64,000 nucleotides of DNA from Diphasiastrum complanatum (taxonomy: Eukaryota; Streptophyta; Lycopodiopsida; Lycopodiales; Lycopodiaceae): positions 1,388,854 to 1,452,853 of the forward strand of contig CM055102.1 in the NCBI GenBank assembly GCA_029204225.1, given 5' to 3'. The notes under the pieces are model-generated. The model was not told the DNA's origin. It made no database searches and saw only the letters and a program-made list of their open reading frames with translations. Positions 45,733 to 58,028 of this stretch are shown here, piece by piece. The translations under genes and the position numbers were made by a program. The first letter of the stretch is position 1; each line of letters begins with the position of its first letter.

Positions 45733-46614
45733 AAGAGAAACTTAGAGCCCGACGAGGGCCTTTGAAAAAGATGCTTTTTTATTTTTTATTTTTATTTTCG
45801 TTGCCATGTGGACCAATTGAAACCTTAGCTTCAGGGTTCTACATAACGTAGAATTTTCCAAATATAAATAAAATAAATTCATTTTAAATATATTGTTGTT
45901 TCGTCGGGCAGCATGTGGAAATGCTATTGGTTGATGAGACCTGCCCTTCTAGTTCATCACTGCCCGAAGAGGCCCAAAAATATTGTAATGAATATGACAG
46001 ATGGTTGAGATGAGAAAATCGATGTACCATTAATGTATATGCATTGTCAAACCATGGTTAACAGAGATAACCAGAGTTAATTTGTGGTGCCAAATAGATC
46101 AATGTTTCAAATTTTTGCCAACACTTTTTTTCAGATTCATGGCTTTTTGTCTACGCAAATTTTTAGATTCATAGTTCATTGTTTCAGATTTTTGCATGCA
46201 AATTATGAAAGGCGCGATCAAGGAAGCCGTGCTCCTCAATCGACTCTGTGTTTCTATTTAACGAGACAGATGATAATGGATCATGGGTGCCAGGAAAATA
46301 TTCAAAAAACTCTTGGGTGTTGATGCATCCATTATCAAGAGGAGCATTTCGAAAAAGGAAAAGGTCAAAACTATCATTTCAATCTTATTGGAAGGCCAGA
46401 ATTTTGGATTTCAGAACATCATCAAGAGAAAAATCTATTTTTGAAATTCTAGTCCAACATGTATATATATACATTCAGAGATAAATGTGCAAGGATTCAA
46501 TTGTCAGGATCACAAAAAAAGCAGTTGTGAGTATTGATATTTTGATATTTTGATTTTTGTCATTCATAAATATTTAATAGTGAACTTGCCAATCTGATCA
46601 TTTTTCTCTTGCAG
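45733..46614 (+). other. Unassigned region upstream of a broken gene
   Basis: Short frames only (46084-46323, 46248-46484, and an alternative reading RKIFKKLLGVDASIIKRSIS near 46290). It may contain decayed 5' exons of the gene that follows, but nothing certain. Confidence 0.3.
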
Positions 46615-47650
46615 ATTTATATCCATCCAACATAAATGAATGAGAACCCAGTGGATCTTTAGCGGGTGTATTATATGTTATTCACACCAATATTGTACAG
46701 CTATAATATCGAGGTAGAACTGCAAAAGATCTAGCTGATAGTGGAATCTTTTTTTATGAATCAATGTACATTCCTGATACAAAAGAAAATTTTGGACAAA
46801 TAGTACCAATTCCATTACCTAGTTTTGAAAGTGACGAATGGATTGCACCAGATGCTACAGTTTTAGAATCATTTTGTTGCAAGACATATAATGATGTAAA
46901 AAATTCATTAAAATGAGCACGGGATCAAAAACAGTCAGTTTGAGTTGGTTTATTTCCTTGAATATATTTGTGGATTTCTTTTCAAGTGTCAATGTACACA
47001 AAACCCCAACGATGTTTGTATGCAAAAATTTATCATATAGTTTATTATCTGAACTTATGGATGAAGACTGTGAAAAAAGATCAGATGGATAAATAGAATG
47101 CAGAATTAAAATGTCTTCCATGTGCTTCCGTTATCAAATTGAAAAACAAATGTTGAGCTTATGCTTCCATTATCAAATATGGAAAAAAATAAAGGTAAAT
47201 GAGTGCCACTTGATCAAGACTTGGAAGCCAGTGGACATTCAAAACAAAAAAATATTGAAATTATATACAATGATGTCGTTTTGACATGTGTTGAGGTGGA
47301 AGAAGATTGGAGTCTAAACTACATCCGGTGGGAACTATTGCTCCTACAAGATGATGTACTTTCAGACTTCAGATTTATTTTCAATGATAAAATCGTAAGT
47401 AACTGTAAACACTTGATCTTTTATGAATAGTTTCAATCAAAAATTCTAGTACAAACTCTATACTAATTCTAACTAACTTTGTATTAGTCTTATGCATGTA
47501 CGTAAAAGACATGAAGTCGAGATCAATTGCAGAGATATTGGCAAAACAATCCAACTTATGGAAGAACACTGAGATTCACTATCAACAAATACATGCCAAT
47601 GTCTTTTTATCATTATAGAAAAATTGCATTCCATTATTAGACTATGGACA
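46615..47650 (+). pseudogene. Degenerate multi-exon gene of unknown family (plus strand)
   Basis: Exon-like stretch 46615-46916 follows a good acceptor (TTTTTCTCTTGCAG) and reads GRTAKDLADSGIFFYESMYI, then IPLPSFESDEWIAPDA, with two stops. A second exon, about 47140-47394, reads WSLNYIRWELLLLQDDVL and DFRFIFNDKI and ends at a GTAAGT donor. A third, about 47517-47640, continues in phase 0 with SRSIAEILAKQSN. The W...IR...DFRFI pattern is faintly like a small ubiquitin-like fold, but I would not assign it. Product unknown. Confidence 0.45.
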
Positions 47651-47764
47651 CAAGCTGATTGTAAAAATCTATTGTGATATCAATAAAAAGCCCATAAATG
47701 GGTTGTTTACAAGTAAAACGATTGTATGTTTTTTTTTTATGTCTCTCTATTTACAAATAGACCT

Positions 47765-48455
47765 CTATTCAATCAATTTTTCTATATTTTCTATTTCAAT
47801 ATTAGGAACTGATAAAGCAACAACTCCTTCTATAATCTCGCCCTCCTTTGTTTCGGGAAGGGCCTCAATGCCTTTTAAGACAAGAGAAATATCTGCTACA
47901 AAATTGCCTCCTATGTATTAGGAAGGACTTTTATTTCTTTCTTATCATATAAAATAAGATTTGCATCCTGAACAACTTGAAAGGCTCTTAAGGTAGGAGC
48001 AGCTTCCTTTTTGAGGGCCCTCGATTGCAGATGCAACGCTTACACCGTACTAAGCAAAGGTTCTAATCAACTCTATCATCACAAAACACGAGAATCAGAA
48101 AATTACAAACAATGATAGTAATAAAATATGAATCAGAATGAAATGAACTACAAATGAATAGAATATTACCTTTTCAATATCTACATCCGTTTGTAAATGA
48201 TACCATTCAAAAAATAGCTTTGTATTGTACAAGACGAACCATGCACACCTAAAAGCGTCATTTTGCTGTACACACTGCATACGTAGAACGAAAATTAGTA
48301 ATATTATGATAGAAATTTTCTTTATGCTATGACAATACATTTAAACTAAAGAAAGAATACATGCATATTAGAGATAAATTGAATATACCTTGAGAGATTT
48401 AATAGTTATATCTCCAATTGAAGTTGCCATTGTCGGTATTTCCTGAACGGCATCA
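47765..48455 (-). pseudogene. Spliced gene of unknown family, 5'-truncated (minus strand)
   Basis: Three exons. Exon 1, about 48455-48389, reads EIPTMATSIGDITIKSLK. Exon 2, 48274-48170, is exactly 35 codons (CVQQNDAFRCAWFVLYNTK onward). Exon 3, about 48078-47765, reads YGVSVASAIEGPQK, APTLRAFQVVQDANLILYD, then VADISLVLKGIEALPETKEG. Introns 48388-48275 (GTATAT...GCAG) and 48169 to about 48079 (GTAATA...AG) sit between codons. Exon 3 has a stop and one or two frameshifts. The upstream end is cut by a Copia C fragment at about 48455. No family recognised. Confidence 0.55.
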
Positions 48456-48990
48456 TGAATCAATCTTCATGGCCTCATACCACTTCTTGGTATTGAGGGC
48501 TTCTTGAACATCTTTGGGCTCCTCATGAGAAACAAAATAAGCATAAGTGGAATCAAGATCCACTTGTTTTCCTTTGTCATCATAAGTGAGCCTCTTGGGC
48601 TCGGATCTCTCCGTCACAGATCTTCTAGGAGTGAAAATCCGAGGACTTCCATCTTCAAATCTTGACTCCTCCATATGTTGATTGTCTTCAATAACAATAG
48701 GTGATAGATTTTGAGGTTGCTTGATCTCGGCCCCTCCAAGATTGGACTTTTCTTCTTCTTGAAAAACTACATCTCTACTATCAATTAGAGGTAGAGAGCA
48801 TGTAGATTTGATAGGCTTTCTTGTTGCATGAATATCCAACCATTACTCCTTTGCTTGCACAAGGATCATCCTTCTTTCTCGTTTCCGAGGGAATATGGAC
48901 AAAGCATATGCATTCAAATACTCTAAGGTGTTTAACCTTAGGTTTCTTCAAATAGAGTGCTTCATATGGTGACCTTCCTAAGGGTCCTGC
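48456..48990 (-). pseudogene. Copia C integrase-tail/RT-linker fragment
   Basis: Minus-strand copy of the segment at about 39060-39590: PKVKHLRVFECICFVHIP, then VMVGYSCNKKAYQIY, then after a small break SRDVVFQEEEKSNLGG and PKRLTYDDKGKQVDLDST. Both ends are abrupt. Confidence 0.85.
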
Positions 48991-49994
48991 AAACAACGAC
49001 AATCAAAGTTCAGCTCAAGATGAAAGCAATGAACCAGCGAAAATATGACAATTAAATCAATGATCGTGACAAATAATACCCTTTTGAAGATTAAAGATGT
49101 CCTTGAAAAATTAGGACCATGATCTTATCATAAGGTCCAAAAAGATTCCACAAAATAAAATACGCTGGCAAGTTCAGAATCATTCAAACAGTAACTAACC
49201 ATGATCCATCAAAGATTATCAAAGACAATTTGGAGTTCTAGCTAAAATCAAGAAATTAGTAACATTGCTTCACAATTGAAAGAGTTCTGGATAAAAATCG
49301 ATGAATCCTTATCGATTGAGGACACTGCAGAATATACCAGTCAAAATAAAATTTTGCAAGTGAAAATGCTTATAAGACATTAAGGTGCCTTGGAAGAAAA
49401 GAATTGACGAGGTCAAAACAATGGGAATGACCGAAATATACTAGGATGATCAATTTCAAAATTATGCTGAGAGGCCAAACACATATTCATGTGATGGCTT
49501 TCAAAATGAAACAAAGAAATGATGTGAATGGTGCTATAAGCTTTATTGAAAGTCGATTTTGAAAAAATTGCCCTTCTCCTAGTCATTGGAGACGGTTACA
49601 CCATGGAGTACAGGATGATTTGAAATCAACAACCTATCAATTGACACTTGTCAATTAAACCTCAAAATTTTTATGAAAAGGAGTAAATTTGAATTCCATG
49701 AAAGGAAGGGATTCACTGAAAAACAACAAAATGGAAAACAACGAGAGGATGGTGTTTGAAAGTGAGAGGTTGGTAACTGCCTCCTCTCTCTCACGAGGAT
49801 TGGAAAGGGAGAAGCATTTAGTGATAGATTCTGCAGAGAAGAAGGGAGTTGCTTTGTTTTCTGGGGTGAAGAGAGGCATTCGTTCACAACCTCTGAGAAA
49901 TTGTTTTCATTCCTATATATTGTGTATTCCTATATACTGTGTAGGCGAGGCAAGAAGGAGAGCATTCTCATGTTCTGGAGGAGATTCGTTCCTA
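48991..49994. other. Unassigned region
   Basis: About 1 kb with no recognisable element. An open frame of 124 codons (49689-50063, plus) runs into the adjoining LTR and has no family motif; a Glu/Arg-rich start and hydrophobic end are all that can be said. Confidence 0.3.
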
Positions 49995-50289
49995 TTTTCT
50001 CTACCCAAGGAGAGCAGCTTGTTTTTACTTAGATTATTTTTTGAATACTTCCCATATTTGTGAGTGAGAGTTGGAAGTGATTGAATGCATGTAGTAGTGT
50101 GTTTTTGCCATAGAATCAAAGATAGATCTTGAATCTCAATCTAATCTTAATCTTGGTGCATCTACACACCTTATGAGATCACAAGTACATGTTGTGGACA
50201 ATCCATACGTGTGAATTCATCATGGTATCAGAGCCTACCTAAGTTTACCATGCATTTTCACTATGTTTGTCTCTGACATATGGACTCTG
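49995..50289 (+). repeat. Copia C-type LTR end with primer site
   Basis: About 230 bp of LTR matching the R/U5 part of 39918-40200 in inverse orientation, ending at 50222. TGGTATCAGAGCC at 50223-50235 is the primer site, followed by about 50 bp of leader before a different element begins. Confidence 0.75.
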
Positions 50290-50435
50290 TAGTTAACGAA
50301 TGATTGTCACATCCTACAAGATATCCTTGTTCTGCTTTTTCATCAAGCTTCTTTCGAAGCTTGTTAGAAACATGTGCATATGCTGCATAGCCAAAGATTC
50401 GAATATGAGTCAGATTGGTGATGTATGTGGCTGAT

Positions 50436-50472
<37 letters not shown>

Positions 50473-50560
50473 TTTGTGCTTGTGTATGAGTGTGTATGCG
50501 CATGTGCATGTGCATGCACATGTGTGTATGAGTGTGCATGTGCATGCATTGCTTTCTCAA
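50436..50560. repeat. TG/CATG-rich simple repeat
   Basis: An uninterrupted TG run at about 50437-50470, followed by degenerate TGTG/GCATGTGCATG sequence to about 50560. It interrupts a Copia integrase-tail frame and produces artificial Thr-His repeats in translation. Confidence 0.9.
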
Positions 50561-51184
50561 ACACTCAATATCTTTACAATTCGTTGGACTGCTTTCAAGG
50601 TTTTTGGATTGAATGCACGTTTCTCTATGCAAATTGAACTGCTTGGATCTCGGTTTATTGATGCGGATTCATCTCGACATGCAGCATTGGATGAAACAGA
50701 CGGCATGCAAGATAGAGCCCGTTCGGTGATATTGGACCACTTCTCAAAAATGCCAAGAAATAGTCCATTTACTTTGCCAAGAAGTAGTCCATTTACTTTG
50801 CCCTAGTGGCGTTCCTCCCAGCACGAAGGATGTTTTCAAGCATATGATGTCAAAATTGAGCAACAACAGGTCTAGTGGGTTCTCTACCCCACCATAACTC
50901 ATGTGGTGCTGTGTGAGAATAGGCCATCATGCATCTAGCTGCTTCCGTTAGAGTCCTGTTCTTTCTTTCTGCAACACCGTTGTGCTGCGGTGTGTAAGAT
51001 GCAGTTCTTCTGTGAATGATTCCACGATCATTGCAAAAATCAGTGAATCGGTTTGAGATGTATTCTCCACCTCAATCTGTTCTGATCTACTTTACTTTAT
51101 TTCTAGTGCACCTTTCTGCCCAATTCACATACTCTGTGAACTTGCCAAATGTTTTTGATTTATTGTGAATGAAGTAGACTCTGA

Positions 51185-51482
51185 CAAATTTACTGTAATC
51201 ATCAATAAAGGTAATATAGTATTTCAAGCCTCCTACTAAAATCACGTTGAAAGGTCCATAGATGCTAGAATCTACTAGCTCTAGAATCTTGGTTTTATAG
51301 GAGTCCTTGACAAAAGAAGTACGTGACATCCTACAAATTTATTGTAATCATCAATAAAGGTAATATAGTATTTCAAGCCTCCTACTGAAATCACGTTGAA
51401 AGGTCCACAGATGTTAGAATGTACTAGCTCCAAAATCTTGGTCGTTTTGTAGGAGTCCTTGACAAAAGAAGTATGTGACATC
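51185..51482. repeat. 149-bp direct tandem duplication inside integrase
   Basis: 51185-51333 and 51334-51482 are near-identical. Length is not a multiple of three, so the integrase frame is broken at the joint. Confidence 0.85.
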
Positions 51483-52571
51483 TTACCCTTCAAACATGCA
51501 TCACAAGTCATCGAACTGGTTGCATTCGAGATTCTCACCCCTATGATTGCTCCATGATGGCTTGTTTGATATAGTGACGTTGAATTCATATGGCATAGTC
51601 TCTTGTGTCATAGAGTATCTGGCGAATCATCATGAGTCTGATGCACTTGATCTGCAAGCAGGTGTACCTTCAAGTGATACGTTGCCTTTTCTTCTATCTT
51701 GAGTGATCAGTGTACTGGTACTTGATCAACAATGTTGCATGCTTTGTCTGAGAACATTGCACGCATCCTTGCATCAGCTATTCTTGCCACTGATAGCAAG
51801 TCTTGCTGCAGTGTAGGCACAAACAAAACATCTTTGAGTCATCCGTCTCTGCCATTAGTGTTGAGCCATAGTGAACCAATACCATTCACTTGATGTTTTG
51901 ATCCATCTCCAAGAATGATAAATCTTGATGGATCTACACTTCGAAAGTCAAACATGATTATCTTGATGTCACAAAGTGTGAGGTAGCTTCTGAATCAAGG
52001 ATTACATCCTGTGTGTCAGGTATTGATAATGCACACATGTCTACATAGATGTAGGCGATTGAATTTCTGTGATTCGATCTATCTTCATCCATATTTGAAC
52101 TCTCTAGCTCCTCGACATAGGATGAACTATTATTGTTCTCCTGTATGCTTTGAGCTTGTTTGTTTCTTGGGTTTCAACAGCAATCCATGGCTGTATGACC
52201 CTTCTTATGATAGTGGATACACTCGATTTTCGGGTTTAGCCAACACGAATCAACAATATGTCCTTCGCGTTTGTATTTCACGCACGTCTTCTTGTCTCCA
52301 CTCTACTGTTTTGGCTTTCGCATGTTCCTCCATTTGCCTTTGCTGGCTCCTTATGCTTGCTGATCTCGATCCTGCCTTCGATCTGACTTCCTCTTAGGCT
52401 TGAATTATTTCATCATAAATCATGGTCTAGATCCTACAAAGTAGGAATCACTACCAAATAGACACAACCACTCCTCTTGACTCGTGGTAACCTACTTTAG
52501 GTGTCTATGTACAAGTGGCACTTTGGCCATTCAAGTAACCAACAAACAATAATGACAAAGTGGACAATATT

Positions 52572-54416
52572 CTACATGGCTAGATTTGTCAATGTAGGCA
52601 ATTTCTCACACTCCTCCTCAAATCTAGCCTTGGAGATCACAATGCTTTTATCAATAACTCCAATTGAAGATCTAAGCTTGACAAATGAATCTTTAGGTAA
52701 AGGTTTAGTAAACAAATCAGCCAAGCAACTTGATGATGGCACGTGTTGGAGCTTGATCTCTTTAGCTTGCACTTTTTCCCTCACGAATTGATGAGCAATT
52801 TCGATGTGTTTGCTCCTTGCATGGAATGTAGGATTAGTTGCAAGTGATTGGGCTGATTGGTTGTCACAATAGATGATAGGGATCTCCTCCTCCATGATAT
52901 GAAGCTCCACCAATAGCCTTTTGAGCCACAAGACTCCTTGCATGTTGATGTCAAGGATTCTGTGGAAGATAGGGAGATGGTATCTTGCTTTTTGGAAAGC
53001 CATGATACTACTCCATCACATAGAAAGGTGGCAAAGGCACTTGTTGATCTTCTATCCACTTAGTCACCTGCAAAATCCGAGTCACTATAGGCTCTTAAGC
53101 CAAGATTAGTTCCTCTATACAAAATACCAAAATTCTTAGTGAATGAAATGTATCTAAGAACTCTTTTGGCCATCTTCCAATGTGAAACTAGAGGACTTTG
53201 CATGAATTGGCTTAACTTTCCAACACTATAACTAAGATCAGGTCTAGTTATAGTTAAATAGATCAAGGAGCCAATAAGCCTTCTATATAATGTGATGTCC
53301 TAAAAGAATGCTTCATCACAACCAATAGATGCTTTTACATGTTGCTCCATTGGTGTCTCAATGCCTTTACAATTCTTCATTCCAAATCTATCTAGGATGG
53401 ATGTAGCATATTTAGATTGAAAAATGAAGCTAAAATCACATCCTCTAATAACCTCTATTCCAAGAATGAAGCTCAATAGGTCGAGATCTACCATCTTAAA
53501 CTCTTTTGCTAAAGCAATTTTTACATCTCTAATTTCATCTAGATCATTACCACTCAAGATAATGTCATCTACATACAAAAAAAGAATAATGATCATGCCA
53601 TCATGAAAACTTGTATACAATGATGGATCATAGGCACTCATTACAAATTTGATGGAAATGAGAAAAGAGTTTAGCCTAGAGTACCATGCTCTAGGTGCTT
53701 GCTTGAGCCCATAAAGGCTCTTCTTCAAAAAACACACCTTTCCTTCATGCTTTGCCTTGATGAAGCCCTCGGGTTGCCTCATGTAGATCTCTTCCTCCAG
53801 ATAACCATTGAGGAATGCATTTGTGAAGTCAAGTTGGAATAGCTCCAAACTGAAGGTTGTAGCAAGACTAATGATCAACCTGATAGTAACAAGCTTAGCC
53901 ACAGGAGCAAAAGTCTCATTATAATCAATGCCTTTGGTTTGTTAAAAGCCTTTGGCAACAAGCCTAGCTTTATGCTTGCTTATTGATCCATCTTGATTAT
54001 ACTTCAATCTAAACACCCACTTGCAATCAAGAGGTTTCTTCCCTTGAGGAAGATCCACAAGATCCCAAGTATGATTCTCAATAAGAGCATCATACTCTAC
54101 TTGCATAGCATCCATCCAACTTTTAGACTTACAAGCATCTTCATAGCATGTTGGCTCATCTAACATTGAAGGAAGAAAGGTGTAAGATGTGAAAGATGAT
54201 GAGCCTTCCCTTTGATCACCTTGACCATCATAGGTGAGCCTCAATGGCTCGGATCTTGCCCTTGCTGCATGCTTCACATCTCTTCCCACACTTTGACAAA
54301 TGCTTGGGGAGTCCAACTGCAAGCTCCTTTGCAACCATAGATTCCATGGCTTTGTAGTTGGGGTGGCCCAACCTTTTGTGCCACAGTTCCACTCTCCACT
54401 GCAATATTAGCATCAA
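52572..54416 (-). pseudogene. pol: Copia D pol: GAG-pre-integrase, RT, RNase H
   Basis: 54416-54250 is the pre-integrase motif (WHKRLGHPNYKAMES, Cys pair in CGKRCEAC). It joins directly to the integrase-RT linker (SEPLRLTYDGQG), so the D,D,E core is deleted. RT: KWVFRLKYNQDGSISKHKAR, then 53902-53300 with QLDFTNAFLNGYLEEEIY, IILFLYVDDIILSGN (YVDD) and YATSILDRFG. 53266-52572 gives TRPDLSYSVGKLSQFM, RNase H (YSDSDFAGD, HARSKHIEIAHQFVREKV) and the tail LADLFTKPLPKD. Frame breaks near 53940, 53290 and 53060. Confidence 0.88.
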
Positions 54417-54599
54417 GCTTAAACAATCTACCTTGCTTAAAGCCTTTGGCTATACATTCATCATTTCTAAGGATGGAACAAACTCCATGCTTAAATTGTA
54501 GATCTAGGCCATTATCCATTAACTGGCCAACACTAAGCAAATTTTTGGTTAACTTAGGAACATAAAGAACATTATCAAGATTCATCCTTTTGGATGATC

Positions 54600-55639
54600 C
54601 CACATACAAGGGTATTCCACTTATCTTACATTCTTGACTACTTGCAGTATAGATTGATCTATGTAAGTCTTGTAAGAAAGTAAGGTGGAGAATATGTCCT
54701 TTTGGTATGTCATGTGGGAACTTACCCCACTATCAATCCACCAAGAATCATTGGTGTTGCTCTTGGATGATGGTGGTTTGTTGGAAACCATCAAGGATGA
54801 CTCTTCATCCTCCTCCTCCTCCTGATATGCAATGTTGCTTTGTTTGCTCTCTTGTGCCTTCTTCTTCTTGAGACATTTTGATGCAAAATGTCCTTTCTTT
54901 CCACAGAAAAAACATTTGTACTTGGACTTGTCTTTCATCTTGCCCTTTGAGCTTGAAGCCTCATTCTCCTCCTTGGTCTCCTTGAAGTGCTTCTTCTTGC
55001 TTTTGAATGAGAAATCAGCTTTCTCATCACCATCCTGCAGAGAAATAGCATTCATTCTTGCATTGGTATGCAACATCCTACACTCTTCAGCTACTAATAC
55101 ACTGTGTAGCTTTTCTATAGTAGGCAAAGTGTCTTGGATTGCAAAGCTTTGGACCAAATTTGTAAAGCCACTCCCTAGACTATTGAGGACAATCTGAACA
55201 AGCTCACTATCTTGAATCTTCTCTCCAATGGAAGCTAACTCCCTATTGAGAGACTTGATTCTTAGCACATAATCTTGTGCACTCTCATCACTCCTCTTCA
55301 TGCTTTGTAGAATCTGATTCCTAAGCATGAGAACCCTCGAAGTGTTACTAGACTCATAGAGAGATTTTAAAGATTCCCAAGCCTCTTTAGCACTCTTACA
55401 TGATGATACTTCCCTTAAAAAATCATTGCTTACATCTTAATACAGTGAAGTGCAAGCCTAGACCTCTTCTTGTATCTCACTAATTCATGTGCTCCTAGAG
55501 GTTCATCTTCATCATCTATTAGAAACTCATAAAGATCCTGGAGCACCATTACTGACTCCATTCTCACTTTCCAAATAGCATAATTGGTAGAATTTAACCT
55601 CTCACTAGCTTCTAGAAGGTAGGCTCCCACTGATCCCAT
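54600..55639 (-). pseudogene. gag: Copia D gag and protease
   Basis: Gag starts MGSVGAYLLEASERLNSTNY at 55639. It breaks after HCIKM near 55435, then is open 55328-54621 through a basic linker and zinc knuckle (CFFCGKKGHFASKC near 54900) to the protease motif WWIDSGVSSHM (usual Ala is Val) near 54735. Confidence 0.87.
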
Positions 55640-56242
55640 CTTACTAGCAAGATTCTACACACAAGATATAGATTTGTTTGGACCTGAAACTCACAAAGGT
55701 TTCTAACTTGAAGTGTTTCACTCAAATGTTGACTTCTAATCCAACAGATGGATTTGTAATCACAGTTCTATCACTCTCTCACAAAGCTGGAATGAAGATA
55801 AGATGAGATGAAAACTACACTCAAGCAAATCTTGCCAATCTTGGCTATTCTTGGACAAAAATTGACTCTATCTCTCTCATTCACTTTGATGTACTTTCAA
55901 GACCTGGTTTCCACTTTAAGAAGGTCCGAAATCAGCCTAGATTAATTAGTTTTCATGAAACAAATTCAAAACTAATCAATGGCAAGTGATCTTGGTAGGA
56001 TTTGCACTTACATCAAACTGACACCAGATGAATTTTCTATGATCCAATGAATATGGGTTATTAAATGCTGGTTCAGAGATGCCCACATGTGTGAACAGTA
56101 TGGATTTTAATCCTAAAAAATTTTGGGATCAAATCCCCTCACCAAAACCTGGATACCAGCTCACCCTTCCAATACTAGCTTTTTGCACCAAAACCTGCTA
56201 AAACTGGATTAGATTCAAACACAGATCAATGGCCTTGTACTT

Positions 56243-56255
56243 GGCTCTGATACCA
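56243..56255 (-). other. Primer-binding site of Copia D
   Basis: Minus strand TGGTATCAGAGCC immediately inside the 5' LTR. Confidence 0.9.
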
Positions 56256-56946
56256 TGTGAAAAGTATAGTACTAAGGACCATAAATGGATCTTTGAATGA
56301 TCCACAAGGTGATTGTATGCTTGTTAAACAATCTATCAGATACTAGTCATCAGAAAACAAGATCTAGTTTAGCAGCTTGATAGGAAACAAGTAGAGACAA
56401 TCAAAGCATTGATCAAATAGTATAATCCAACTCCATGCGTGTGTAAATAAGTCTGTAGTACGGCCTGTAGACAGTGTTTACAAAGTGCCAAAGATGGGTT
56501 TCATTTGAAATCAAGAGTAATCACCATACAATGAGAGGAAACTCGAGTTTCTCCTTGAGGCTCCAAAAAGTTTCTATCTTCTCACTATGGAGAATGGGAA
56601 TACATAGTAAAACACACTTCCTTTGCAAAGTTAGGTGAAAATCCAGCATGTAATAAGGAAGTAGACTCCACTTTCTTGCCCTAATGTGAAAACCCTAGCC
56701 TAGATCCAAGAGTCATGCTTGGTAGGTGCATGGTAGGTACAAATCTCATCATAAATCATGGTCTAGATCCTACAAAGTAGGAATCACTACCAAATAGACA
56801 CAGCCACTCCTCTTGACTCGTTGTAACCTACTTTAGGTGTCTATGTACAAGTGGCACTTTGGCCATTCAAGTAACCAACAAACAATATTGACAAAATGTA
56901 CAATATTCTACATGGCTAGATTTGTCAATGTAGGCAAATTTTCACA
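56256..56946 (-). repeat. Copia D 5' LTR
   Basis: 691 bp. Matches 31570-32244 (inverted) almost fully, and the 52411-52610 remnant. Confidence 0.88.
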
Positions 56947-58028
56947 TTAATCACACACTTTTTGGTATTTTGATAGCTACATTCTACATCCTAAGACTCC
57001 TTTCGTTGTCCAACTCCAAACAATTGTGTTCAAATACTCCCATCGCTTAGGATCTCTTTTGTTGCAGCGCCAGTACTTATTCCAACAATCACTATATACC
57101 TCAGCATCAGATGCACCTTTTCTTTGTGAGATGCCCAATATTGTACCTTCACTTTCATGTAGTTTGTGGACGTTCTATTTGTTAAAATTGGCAAAAGCTA
57201 ACTTGATCATATCTTGTGAATACCATTATGAGTAGTACATATCATCATAAGACATGTGTGGAGCCTGTTCCCACGTGTGAAATAAATGCATTTATCATTT
57301 AGATGAGTCATATAGGTTGTACATACCATTTCATTTGAGATCTAATGGCTAAAATGGCCAAAATCTAGTTTTCTAGCTATATGCCACTTGGGATAATTTT
57401 ATTGGTAGGAAAAGTTATTTCACATGGATAGGAGTGATCTCACACGTTCCAAGGACTGCTCACATGTGTGAAAACATCAGTAGTAGTTGAGATCCAACTT
57501 GTAGTAGATATTTGTGCAAGTCCCTATAAATTAGAAAAATTGTCTAAAATCAAGGGAGGTGGCTATAAGTTAGGAAGCTTGGTCCATGTGCCATATGGAT
57601 GATTATTGGTGGATCCTTTGATGAGTAGGCACTCTCACACGTGCCAAATCAGCTGAGTAAGCATCAGCTCTTGTGTATATATGGTGTCTCATTTGGCCAT
57701 AATTGACAAAAAAGCTAAATCTTGGTTTTGGTGCATTTCTTGAGTAATCGCTCCATTTGTCTTGTGATTTTGTGCTTCTAATGGTTTCTAAGCTTAGTGT
57801 ACTTCATTATTTTTTGTTATTCCGTACTCTGACAGGTATTCACATGTGTGAAACCATCAAGTACAAGTTTTGATCATATTTGATTGTTCTTGTTAGATTT
57901 GTTGATTTAGATTTGATCTAGTGCTATCTAATCTTGTGTAGATTGGTAGATCAATCTAATCTAACACCCAATCACACTTGTGGATCTGATTTGGATCCAT
58001 TCTTGGTCCTTTTTGCTGTACTTTTAAA
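56947..58028 (+). repeat. Element E LTR part, second copy
   Basis: Everything from the D LTR to the primer site at 58029. The first 754 bp (to about 57700) repeat 30813-31569 inverted; the last 330 bp are only here. The end reads ACTTTTAAA instead of the usual ...CA, a likely mutation. ORF 57026-57235 is not a gene. Confidence 0.65.

Larger units (their letters stand above)
50290..52410 (-). pseudogene. Copia fragment (gag zinc knuckle, protease, integrase), minus strand
   Basis: Right to left: damaged zinc knuckle (HYHKKGHTAMDC near 52190), protease-like VILDSEATSHFV near 51990, GAG-pre-integrase scraps, integrase start (KYYITFIDDY, present twice because of a 149-bp duplication), integrase end (NGVAERKNR-type reading near 50970) and the integrase tail (IRIFGYAAYAHVSNKLRK near 50380). 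Many stops. It carries a TG microsatellite and a 24-bp duplication (50750-50800). RT is absent. Confidence 0.75.
52411..56946 (-). mobile_element. Copia element D, minus strand, decayed
   Basis: 5' LTR 56256-56946, primer site 56243-56255, leader to about 55640, gag 55639-54800, protease/spacer, RT, RNase H, polypurine tract 52611-52619 (CTCCTCCTC on plus), and only about 200 bp of 3' LTR (52411-52610). The integrase catalytic core is missing. Confidence 0.88.

Noticed and set aside
49689-50063. 124-codon gene
   Set aside because: It runs into a Copia LTR and has no recognisable motif or splice context.
50364-50806. Thr-His-rich and Cys-Val-rich proteins
   Set aside because: They are translations of the TG microsatellite in different frames.
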